In this document: in pieces, positions 43,351-50,958 of the stretch
How the letters are laid out: each line of letters begins with the position of its first letter
Position numbering within the stretch: the first letter of the stretch is position 1
From: Paenibacillus koleovorans NBRC 103111
GTDB lineage: Bacteria > Bacillota > Bacilli > Paenibacillales > NBRC-103111
Reading direction: 5' to 3'
DNA length: 57,529 nucleotides
Assembly (NCBI RefSeq): GCF_004000845.1
Contig: NZ_BIMA01000040.1
Span: 1-57,529 of the forward strand
Notes under the pieces: model-generated
Database searches by the model: none
The model's input: only the letters and a program-made list of their open reading frames with translations
Told to the model about the DNA's origin: nothing
Program-made: the position numbers and the translations under genes

Positions 43351-43830
43351 CTACAAGCTTCTGCTGGGGACACCCTTTCGCACGAACCATTTGTAATACA
43401 GATGCGAGATGAAGAAAGAGGCCAGCAACGTAATCCAGGTCAAGAACCAATTCCAGTGCAAGTACTGAACCAGGTTCGTGTGCAAGCGTATGATTTGTTC
43501 GACGATCGTGAGCCATGTGGGCCAGAACAAGTACCATCCGAGCTTATGCAACCGGCTTTTCCTTTCCGGAAACCGAAGCACGAAGATCACGCACATGGAT
43601 GGAAAGATGAAGTACTCGAACGCGAAGCTGGCTTTGGTGGCATATGGAAATTCACGTATCGGGTATTCAATGAGGCGAAATTGTACCACCATCAGGCCGA
43701 ATAGCCAAGTGATCACCTGCTTGAACAGAAACACGACATTCGCATCCCGGATGCGGTCGCGCGGGGTGAATACCAACACGAGAAGAGCAGATAGCAAAAT
43801 ACAAGAGCTGGAAATAATATGATCTTTCAT
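43351..43830 (-). CDS. CBO0543-family membrane protein
   Basis: A 159-residue small membrane protein with four or five helices, ending FFISHLYYKWFVRKGVPSRSL. The pattern RDRIRDANVVFLFKQVITWLFGLMVVQ followed by YPIREFPYATKASFAFEYF matches the CBO0543 family of Bacillus and Paenibacillus, which has no known function and occurs in many paralogues. A GAAGGTGAAG lies upstream of ATG 43830. It is convergent with the sulfatase and divergent from the PhyH gene. Confidence 0.8.
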   Translation of the reverse strand: MKDHIISSSCILLSALLVLVFTPRDRIRDANVVFLFKQVITWLFGLMVVQFRLIEYPIREFPYATKASFAFEYFIFPSMCVIFVLRFPERKSRLHKLGWYLFWPTWLTIVEQIIRLHTNLVQYLHWNWFLTWITLLASFFISHLYYKWFVRKGVPSRSL

Positions 43831-44023
43831 TGGAGTTCCGCTTCACCTTCATCCTCGGGCATTCATAGTTCTATTCTCGCCGAGCTTGTTCTAGCTCAAA
43901 CATGGCAGAAGCGGCGCAAAATCTGAAAATATGCAAACCCGTTCGGAGGATAGGAGAAGTCATGCGCGGCCGGTCCGTGCTACTTTAGATATGTAGCGAA
44001 GACAAGGACCTGGAGGGTACAAA

Positions 44024-44758
44024 ATGAGCGTATTTACCGCGGACGCAGTGAAGCAATATGAAGAAAAAGGGTACCTTTTGCACAAGAAGCAACTGTTCTC
44101 GCCTGAGAAATTGAGCCGGTTGACGAGCATTTTCGAGGAGCACTTGGCGGATAAAGGAGCAAAGCTGTCCGACGAGCTGGATACGCCGCATTTCCGCGAC
44201 GAAAGGCTGCTGGAGTTTCTGCTCAGCAAGGTAGCGCTGGACGCGGTCGAGCCGCTGATCGGGCCGAACATCGCACTCTGGTCGAGCCACTTCATCTGCA
44301 AGGACCCGTTCGTCGGCCGCGCCACGCCTTGGCATGAAGACTCGCATTACTGGAAGCCGCGAGTCAGCCGCATCGACAAAATCGTGACGATCTGGCTCGC
44401 GCTCGACCGCAGCACCCGAGAGAACGGCTGCATGCGCGTTATCCCGGAAACGCACCTGACGTTCGGGTTCTCCGAATATGAGGATATGGATGCGACGAAG
44501 AACACGTTCCAGTCTGCGATCAGAAACGTGGACATGAGCAAAGCTGTCTACTTCGAGCTGGAGCAAGGGGAATGCTCCTTGCACGACGCGCGCATTATCC
44601 ACGGCGCGGAGGCGAATACGAGTCCCTACCGCCGCTGCGGCTACACAATGCGCTACATGTCGACGGAGACGCGCGTGTTCCACGAGAAGAAACCCGACTT
44701 CAAGATATGGCTCGCTCGCGGCGTCGACATGGCCGGCAACGTGTACGCCAATGCCTAA
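44024..44758 (+). CDS. Phytanoyl-CoA dioxygenase (PhyH) family oxygenase
   Basis: A 244-residue Fe(II)/2-oxoglutarate-dependent oxygenase with a cupin-like core. The iron triad is visible: His and Asp in TPWHEDSHYWKP and the distal His in LHDARIIHGAEAN; the 2-oxoglutarate arginine is probably in YRRCGYTMRY. GGAGGG precedes ATG 44024. It is a lone gene that hydroxylates an unknown small substrate. The family covers lipids, alkaloids, ectoine and sugar-like substrates. Confidence 0.88.
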   Translation: MSVFTADAVKQYEEKGYLLHKKQLFSPEKLSRLTSIFEEHLADKGAKLSDELDTPHFRDERLLEFLLSKVALDAVEPLIGPNIALWSSHFICKDPFVGRATPWHEDSHYWKPRVSRIDKIVTIWLALDRSTRENGCMRVIPETHLTFGFSEYEDMDATKNTFQSAIRNVDMSKAVYFELEQGECSLHDARIIHGAEANTSPYRRCGYTMRYMSTETRVFHEKKPDFKIWLARGVDMAGNVYANA

Positions 44759-44781
44759 GGTTTGCTAAATGAAAAAGCCCG

Positions 44782-45156
44782 ATCGGTTTTGGCGCTCGAT
44801 TTCGAGCGTTTACCGATTAATCAAGCTGACAAAGTAACGGACGGAATTTATTACGAGCGTGGGAGGAAATCCTTCACTCCTATGGAGCAGTTCGAGATGT
44901 GACAAAAGGCCACACTAAACTCATTAAAATTGGACACATGAGGGATTTCCTTCCATGATATAGTTCCATTGAACACAATCCGATAGGGAATGGTTGGAAA
45001 GGAGGTTGAATAGCGAGCGAAATGAAAGCGCTTCATTAATGGCTTTGAGTTAATAGATGAATGCGCGCGATTCCCTATCCTTGGGAGGTGAAGCAACTAA
45101 TCTTTCAAGCGGTACGGTTCGAGGATTCGACTATACAAAGGGAGATGAAGGAGTCG
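44782..45156 (+). promoter_or_regulatory. Long leader with stem-loop and cre-like site
   Basis: The 398-bp gap between the PhyH gene and the beta-helix gene holds a stem-loop (44782-44818: outer ATCGGT/ACCGAT, inner CGCTCG/CGAGCG) and, at 45023-45036, TGAAAGCGCTTCAT, which fits the CcpA cre consensus (TGWAARCGYTWNCW) except one position. A cre site would mean glucose repression of the downstream secreted protein. No other gene is visible, and the promoter is unclear. Confidence 0.45.
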
Positions 45157-47580
45157 ATGGGGAAAATGAGATCGAGCAAACGCAATAAATGGTTTTTAAG
45201 CTGGCTTATGCTGATGTTGATAGGTACCTCGCTTAGCATCGCGCCAATGGCTAGCGCGAACAATACGAATTATTATGTGGATTGCTCCGCCGGCAGCAAC
45301 GGCAGCGGCACGATCGGCAGCCCGTGGAACACGCTGTCCAGCGTCAACAGTCATGCCGCGTTCCAACCGGGCGACCAAATCTTGCTGAAAAAGGGAACAT
45401 CCTGCACCGGCCAGCTCGCTCCGCAAGGGTCGGGAAGCAGCGGAAGTCCGATCACGATCGATTCGTACGGCAGCGGCGCCGCTCCGATCATCAATGGCGC
45501 CGGCGTCACCGCTACGATCTACTTGTTCAATCAGCAATACTGGATTATTCAAAATTTGGAAGTGACCAATATATCCGGTACCGTAGCGAATCGGTCGGGG
45601 ATTAAGGTGCTCAACAACGGCGGCGGAACGTTGAACTACATCCGGATTCTGAACAACAATATTCACAATGTCGACGGCTCGAACGGACGCGGCACCGGAG
45701 GAATCGTCGTTCATGCCTCTACGGGCGCAGGCGACAAGTATAATGGCGTATTGATCAGCGGCAACACGGTTACGGATGTGGATCGGGACGGCATCATTGT
45801 CATTGATCAGAATTGGCAAACGGCAGGGCAGAAGAGCACGGATGTGACGGTTACTCAGAACACGGTTACCCGAGCCGGCGCCGACAGCATTCTTTTGTTC
45901 GGGGTGGATGGCGGCTCGATCGACCACAATACGGGCAGCTATGGCGGCCAACTGACGGAGGCCTGGATCGGCGGCTTTTGGGTGACCCGCTCGGACAATG
46001 TGGTGATCGAGTACAACGAATACTACAGCATGCAGATGCCGATTCCGGCTGCAGGGGATTCAGAAGGGTTCGATGTCGACCTAAGCGTGAACAACGCGGT
46101 TGTGCAATTCAACTACAGCCATGATAATACGGGCGGCGGGTATCTCATTTGCGCCGGAGCGGTGCCTGGAGAGACGATCATGACGGACAATGTCACGGTC
46201 CGCTACAACATTTCCCAGAACGACCTGGGCCACGGACCGCTCGCCTTCTCCGGCTACTCCAAAGCGACCAACCTCCATGTTTACAACAATACGTTCTATT
46301 TAGGCTCGTCCGTAGGGTCCACGAACGTCATCACGAGCTACGCGGCCTCCTATACGAATCCAAGCGCGGCCTGGACGTTCAAGAACAACATCATTTACAA
46401 TCTGGGCTCCGGCGGGTATGTGCTGCCTGGAACGGGACATACGTTCGACTACAATGTCTTCTACGGCAATCATCCGGCGAGCGAGCCGAGCGATGCGCAC
46501 AAATCGACCGCCGATCCGCTCTTCCTCGCGCCGGGTACCGGCGGCATCGGACGCAATACGGTAGACGGCTACAAGCTGAAAACCGGTTCGCCGGCACTCG
46601 GCTCCGGCGTCGCGATCGCCAGCGGCTCCGATTATTGGGGCAACCCGGTGTCAGGCTCGACCGCACCGAACCGCGGCGCCTACAACGGACCGGGTACCGA
46701 CCTGCTGTTCAACCCGGACTTCGAGAAGCCGCAATGGACGCCTAGTGCAGCTACGATCACGCAAGTCACGACCGACAAGAACAGCGGGGAGCGCGGCATG
46801 AAGGCGTCCTCCAGAACGCAGCTGTTCAGCGCCGCAACCCAGATCGTAACGGATCAGCTGCTGGCTAACGGTCAGGGCACATACAACTACAGCGCTTGGG
46901 CTAAATTCGCCGGCAGCAGCAGCACCGCCTTCGTTATCTTGTGGGTGCAAGACGGCGCAGGCACGCACTGGTACAACGCCTCTTCGACTTCAGTAGGAAC
47001 GTCAAGCTTCACGCAATTGACCGGGTCCGCCAACGTTACCTGGACCGCGCCGCTGATCAAGGCCCAGCTCTATGTGCAGACGGATTCTTCCCTGAACGAT
47101 ATCTACACCGACGATTACTCCTTGACGAAGGGAGGCGGCCCTAATCTCATCAGCAACCCGGGGATGGAGGAGCTTCAATGGTATGGCAACGGCGCGACCT
47201 TGACGCATCAGAAAACCGATGTGCATGGCGGGAGCTACGGCATGACAGCCTCGAGCCGGACCCAAGTGTGGTCGTCCGTCGCGATCAACGTCAAGGGATT
47301 GCTCGATAGGTACGGGAAAGGAACCTATGACTTCAGCGCTTGGGCGAAGCTCGCCTCGGGTTCGGACACCGCGTTCGTGATTCTCAAGATTGACGATGGA
47401 GCCGGCAGCCATTGGTACAATCCGGCAGGAACCACGATCAACACTAGCGGCTTCACCAAGCTGTCGCATAGCGCCAATGTCACCTGGACCGGAGCTATAA
47501 CGTCCGCGATCCTTTATGTCCAAACCGATAATTCCAAGGCCGATCTGCATGTAGACGACTATAGCTTGATCAAGAAGTAA
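45157..47580 (+). CDS. Secreted right-handed beta-helix protein with tandem CBM-like modules
   Basis: A protein of about 807 residues. The signal peptide ends SIAPMASA. The catalytic-like beta-helix (about 35-510) begins NYYVDCSAGSNGSG and has turns such as GVLISGNTVTDVDRDG and WIIQNLEVTN, as in many polysaccharide lyases and Ca-dependent glycan enzymes. Two similar C-terminal modules follow (517-660 and 662-807), each with a SSRTQ...AWAKxASxSxTAFVI core, which look like CBM4/9/22-type carbohydrate-binding jelly rolls. Start choice is ambiguous between ATG 45145, 45157 and 45166, as AAGGGAG (45138) and AAGGAG (45148) serve different ones. It is a single gene with its own terminator. Confidence 0.78.
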   Translation: MGKMRSSKRNKWFLSWLMLMLIGTSLSIAPMASANNTNYYVDCSAGSNGSGTIGSPWNTLSSVNSHAAFQPGDQILLKKGTSCTGQLAPQGSGSSGSPITIDSYGSGAAPIINGAGVTATIYLFNQQYWIIQNLEVTNISGTVANRSGIKVLNNGGGTLNYIRILNNNIHNVDGSNGRGTGGIVVHASTGAGDKYNGVLISGNTVTDVDRDGIIVIDQNWQTAGQKSTDVTVTQNTVTRAGADSILLFGVDGGSIDHNTGSYGGQLTEAWIGGFWVTRSDNVVIEYNEYYSMQMPIPAAGDSEGFDVDLSVNNAVVQFNYSHDNTGGGYLICAGAVPGETIMTDNVTVRYNISQNDLGHGPLAFSGYSKATNLHVYNNTFYLGSSVGSTNVITSYAASYTNPSAAWTFKNNIIYNLGSGGYVLPGTGHTFDYNVFYGNHPASEPSDAHKSTADPLFLAPGTGGIGRNTVDGYKLKTGSPALGSGVAIASGSDYWGNPVSGSTAPNRGAYNGPGTDLLFNPDFEKPQWTPSAATITQVTTDKNSGERGMKASSRTQLFSAATQIVTDQLLANGQGTYNYSAWAKFAGSSSTAFVILWVQDGAGTHWYNASSTSVGTSSFTQLTGSANVTWTAPLIKAQLYVQTDSSLNDIYTDDYSLTKGGGPNLISNPGMEELQWYGNGATLTHQKTDVHGGSYGMTASSRTQVWSSVAINVKGLLDRYGKGTYDFSAWAKLASGSDTAFVILKIDDGAGSHWYNPAGTTINTSGFTKLSHSANVTWTGAITSAILYVQTDNSKADLHVDDYSLIKK

Positions 47581-47601
47581 GACGATCGGAACAAATGGAC
47601 C

Positions 47602-47639
47602 GGTCCGTTCTCCAGAATTGGGGGACGGATCGTTTTTTT
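47602..47639 (+). terminator. Rho-independent terminator
   Basis: The stem CCGTTCTCC (47605-47613) pairs with GGGGGACGG (47620-47628), extended on both sides, and is followed by seven T (47633-47639). It ends the beta-helix gene. Confidence 0.85.
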
Positions 47640-47749
47640 GTCGGCCGAAAGCTCTAATCTGGCCCTCCTTGTACCGATAATGGCTTATCCGTGAGAGCTT
47701 GAGCCTGTATAATGATGTCATTCGATTTGGGCTGTAAGGGAGCTGACTT

Positions 47750-48535
47750 ATGAATCCGATTACGATTGAGCCGTGGGATGAATCCCGTCCCCATGAAGGC
47801 AAAGTGTTCGCGGCCGTTTTTCCGCATTCCGACGATTTTACGTTTTTCGCAGGCGGTACGATTCTGAAGATGATTAGAGAAGGCTATACCGGATACTTCA
47901 TCCGCATGACGAACGACGAGGCCGATTCCTACGATCTGTCCATCGGGGAGACGATATTCCGCATCGAGAGAGAGACGCAGCAGCTGGCCGAGCTGTTCGG
48001 GATCAAGAAAGTGTACGACCTCAACTACAAAAACCACTACATGGACTATACGCAGCTGACCGAAATTCGGCACCGATTGATGGTGCTGTTCCGCTTCCTG
48101 AAGGTCGATACGGTGTTGTCGTTCGATCCTTGGGGCCATTATGAGGAAAATCCGGAGCATTACTTGACGGGGAAAGCGGTGGAAGCGGCTTGCTGGATGT
48201 CGGGGCGGCAATCGGACTTGCCTGAGCTGAGAGATATGAACATCACGCCTCACTTCGTCACGGAAAAATATTATGTGGCGCGTGGTCCGCAGCTTACGAA
48301 TCGGGTTGTGGACATTACGCCGGTGCTGGACATCAAACGTCAAGCGGTCGCCATCCATGCTACTCCGATCGACAATATGTGGAAGGTGTACCTGGAGAAA
48401 CATCCGAACGGCACGGGACGATTCAAGACCGTAGAGCAATTCATGGAGACGATTTTTATCGAGGAATTCTCTACACCCCTGGAAGGGTTGAAATACAACG
48501 AGAAGTTTCACTATATCGGTCCTTCGGAATATTGA
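47750..48535 (+). CDS. PIG-L-family deacetylase
   Basis: A 261-residue zinc N-deacetylase (LmbE/PIG-L/BshB superfamily), which removes acetyl from amino sugars or related groups. The zinc motif is present as FPHSDDFTFFAGGTI at about residues 24-38 (family form HPDDE; here the last position is Phe instead of Glu), and a conserved FDPWGHYEENPEHYLTG holds a further His. A weak TATAAT lies at 47708-47713. It is 18 bp before the SelA-like PLP enzyme, so both are probably one operon. Confidence 0.85.
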   Translation: MNPITIEPWDESRPHEGKVFAAVFPHSDDFTFFAGGTILKMIREGYTGYFIRMTNDEADSYDLSIGETIFRIERETQQLAELFGIKKVYDLNYKNHYMDYTQLTEIRHRLMVLFRFLKVDTVLSFDPWGHYEENPEHYLTGKAVEAACWMSGRQSDLPELRDMNITPHFVTEKYYVARGPQLTNRVVDITPVLDIKRQAVAIHATPIDNMWKVYLEKHPNGTGRFKTVEQFMETIFIEEFSTPLEGLKYNEKFHYIGPSEY

Positions 48536-48553
48536 GGGAGAGGAGGCTAAAGA

Positions 48554-49669
48554 ATGGATTTCTACGATCGTCTGGGCATTAAAAAAATCATCAACGGGGT
48601 AGGAACGGTCACGGTGATCGGCGGATCGCTGATGGATCCGGAGGTACTGGCTGCGATGCAGGAAGCTTCCCGCCACTATGTGGACATTCGGACGCTGCAC
48701 CGGAAGGCCGGCGCGCGCGTGGCCGAGCTGCTGGAGGTGGAAGCGGCCAGCATCACATCCGGCGCGTCCGCCGGAATCGCGATCGCAGCCGCTGCCTGCA
48801 TCTCGCGGGGCAACGCCTCCGTCGTGCTGCAGCTGCCGGATACGGCCGGTGTCGCGAACGAGGTGCTCATGCTCAAAGCGCATCGGATCCTGTACGATCA
48901 AGCGTTAGGCTTGGCCGGAGCACGGGTCAAGGAGATCGGCGTGACCTCGTTCGCGAGCTTGGCTCAGGTCGAAGCGGCTATCAGCGAGAAAACGGCCTTG
49001 TTCTTCTATGTGGTGGAATCGGAGCGGACTCGCGGCTCGATTCCGCTGGCGGAGCTTGCGCCGGTGCTCAAGAAGCATAACATCCCGATCGTCGTCGATG
49101 CGGCCGCCGAGCTGCCTCCTGTATCGAATCTGTATAAGTATTTGGACGATGGGGCGGAGCTTGTCATCTTCAGCGGGGGCAAAGAGTTCCGAGGTCCGCA
49201 ATCGTCAGGCGTCATTCTTGGCAGTAAGCAGTTCGTCTCCTACTGCGACGCCAACAACTATCCGAACTACAGCATCGGACGAAGCATGAAGCTGGACAAG
49301 GAGACGATCGCGGGCTTTGTCCGAGCGGTCGAGCTGTTCGTGGAAAAGGATTACGAGGGACAGATGGCTGTCTGGGAGCGGATGGTTAGCTTGATGATCA
49401 CCGAGCTGTCAGCAGTGGCGGGTTTCCAAGTCAGGAGAGGGTTCCCGACGGAACCAGGCGTGCAGCCGGTGATCATTCCGCGTGTTTATTTCCAGGCGGC
49501 AGGAGTGACATCGGTTGGCATTCAAGAGCGATTGGCTAAGGCGGATCCTTCGGTCTACATTGGTGTATCCGGGGAAGAAGCAGTCATCAATCCGCAATGT
49601 TTGTCCGAAGAGGAAGTGCCGATTTTGCTGCAATCGATTAAGGATATGTTGGCTGTCGGTCGCGGATAA
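48554..49669 (+). CDS. SelA-like PLP enzyme (D-glucosaminate ammonia-lyase type)
   Basis: A 371-residue fold-type-I PLP enzyme of the SelA/DgaE family. It opens MDFYDRLGIKKIINGVGTVTVIGGS, and the cofactor lysine is in IFSGGKEFRGPQSSG, preceded by the PLP-aspartate stretch IPIVVDAAAELPP. True SelA is not expected as no selenoprotein genes are seen; members outside SelA include D-glucosaminate-6-phosphate ammonia-lyase. Downstream of an N-deacetylase this makes removal of the amino group from a deacetylated amino-sugar acid plausible. GAGGAGG lies just before ATG 48554. A terminator follows. Confidence 0.82.
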   Translation: MDFYDRLGIKKIINGVGTVTVIGGSLMDPEVLAAMQEASRHYVDIRTLHRKAGARVAELLEVEAASITSGASAGIAIAAAACISRGNASVVLQLPDTAGVANEVLMLKAHRILYDQALGLAGARVKEIGVTSFASLAQVEAAISEKTALFFYVVESERTRGSIPLAELAPVLKKHNIPIVVDAAAELPPVSNLYKYLDDGAELVIFSGGKEFRGPQSSGVILGSKQFVSYCDANNYPNYSIGRSMKLDKETIAGFVRAVELFVEKDYEGQMAVWERMVSLMITELSAVAGFQVRRGFPTEPGVQPVIIPRVYFQAAGVTSVGIQERLAKADPSVYIGVSGEEAVINPQCLSEEEVPILLQSIKDMLAVGRG

Positions 49670-49685
49670 TTTAATGGCATTAAAT

Positions 49686-49717
49686 AAATGGACACCTATA
49701 AATGGGTGTCCATTTTT
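49686..49717 (+). terminator. Rho-independent terminator
   Basis: AAATGGACACC (49686-49696) pairs with GGTGTCCATTT (49705-49715), followed by TT. It lies right after the SelA-like gene and before the MFS gene, and probably stops the deacetylase/PLP operon. Confidence 0.8.
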
Positions 49718-49770
49718 GACATCGTATGGTATTATGGCGACAACTTGTGGTTTCAGGAGGGGGGATCGGA

Positions 49771-50958
49771 ATGAATCGCAACTTTGTAAAGATTGCCGTC
49801 TATTATGCGTTGATCTTCATGGGCGCCGGCGCATATAGTTCTTACATCGGGTTGTATTATTCCGACATCGGCTACGGCACAGCCCAGATCGGGACGCTGA
49901 GCACACTGGCCGCCGTAATGGCCATTCTCGTCCAGCCTTACTGGGGCTTGCTCGCCGATCGCGCCAAGTACAAGAACAATGTGCTCCTTCTCTGCACGTT
50001 CGTCACGACGATAAGCATCTGGCTAGTTCCCTTTGCGGGGGATCGTTACGGTCTGTTGATCGTGGCCACCTTGTTCATAACCATATTCCAATGTCCGATT
50101 TTTCCGATGAGCACAACGGTCACCTTGGAAATCGCGGGCCGCAGCGGCTTCAAGTTTTCGAGCGTACGGACGATGGGTTCGGTAGGCTTCGCTCTGATGT
50201 CGGTGTTGGCCGGTTGGATGATCAAGCTGGATCTGATCTATATATTCGTGTTGTATTCGTCGCTCATGCTGCTCACCGTCATTTTGAATGTAACCGTACC
50301 CAAAGTGAAAGGCCATCAGCATGGCGGGAAAAAACTGAACCTGAAGGAAGTGTTCAAGAACAAGCGGCTGATTTACATTTTCATCTATGCCATGTTCATC
50401 CAAGCGACCATTAGCTTCTATTTCTCGTTCCAAGCGATCTACAGCACGGAGGTCGGCATCAGCACGGGTATGATTGGCTTAGGACTGATGATCGGCTCGC
50501 TCAGCCAATTCCCCTTCATGATTTGGTTCGACAAGCTGTACAAAAAGTTCGGCATAACGAATATCCTGCTGTTCGCCGGATTGGTCCAAGCGGTTCGAAT
50601 GGTGTTGTTCGCCTATTTCAACAGCCCGGCTTCGATCCTGTTCCTGTGGATACTGCATGGAGGGACGATCATCATGATTTCCCTTTCCCTGATGGAATAC
50701 GTGAACGCCACTGTACTGCCGGAGCTGCGCGCCAGCGGGCAGATGATGAACGCGATCGTCATGCAAGGGCTCGCTACAATCGTCGGCAGCTTTGCAGGCG
50801 GGACGTTAGCGTCGCATCTTGGGCTCCAGATGACGTTCGTTATTTATTCGGGCGTGAGCTTGGCTGCCGCGCTCTGTTTCTGGTATGTGGTGCGCCGTTC
50901 CGTGCTGTTTCGGGAGCCGGCCATGAAAAGGCAGAGGCAAGAGACCGTTTCTCTATAG
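49771..50958 (+). CDS. MFS transporter (LacY/nucleoside-symporter-like subgroup)
   Basis: A 395-residue membrane protein with twelve helices of the MFS_1-like group. N-terminal features are YALIFMGAGAYSSYIGLYYSDIGYGTAQIG and the loop motif QPYWGLLADRAKYKNNVL, both typical of sugar or nucleoside proton symporters. The second half starts with RLIYIFIYAMFIQATISFYFSF. The site AGGAGGGGGG lies before ATG 49771. It follows the PLP operon by about 100 bp and could carry a product or substrate of it. It is convergent with the Aas-like gene. Confidence 0.88.
   Translation: MNRNFVKIAVYYALIFMGAGAYSSYIGLYYSDIGYGTAQIGTLSTLAAVMAILVQPYWGLLADRAKYKNNVLLLCTFVTTISIWLVPFAGDRYGLLIVATLFITIFQCPIFPMSTTVTLEIAGRSGFKFSSVRTMGSVGFALMSVLAGWMIKLDLIYIFVLYSSLMLLTVILNVTVPKVKGHQHGGKKLNLKEVFKNKRLIYIFIYAMFIQATISFYFSFQAIYSTEVGISTGMIGLGLMIGSLSQFPFMIWFDKLYKKFGITNILLFAGLVQAVRMVLFAYFNSPASILFLWILHGGTIIMISLSLMEYVNATVLPELRASGQMMNAIVMQGLATIVGSFAGGTLASHLGLQMTFVIYSGVSLAAALCFWYVVRRSVLFREPAMKRQRQETVSL

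Noticed and set aside
48554-49669. Selenocysteine synthase SelA
   Set aside because: No SelB, SelD or selenoprotein is seen and the neighbour is a deacetylase; the wider SelA-like family fits better.
49716-49735. Promoter TTGACA with TATTAT before the MFS gene
   Set aside because: The boxes are only 8 bp apart, far too close for sigma-A.
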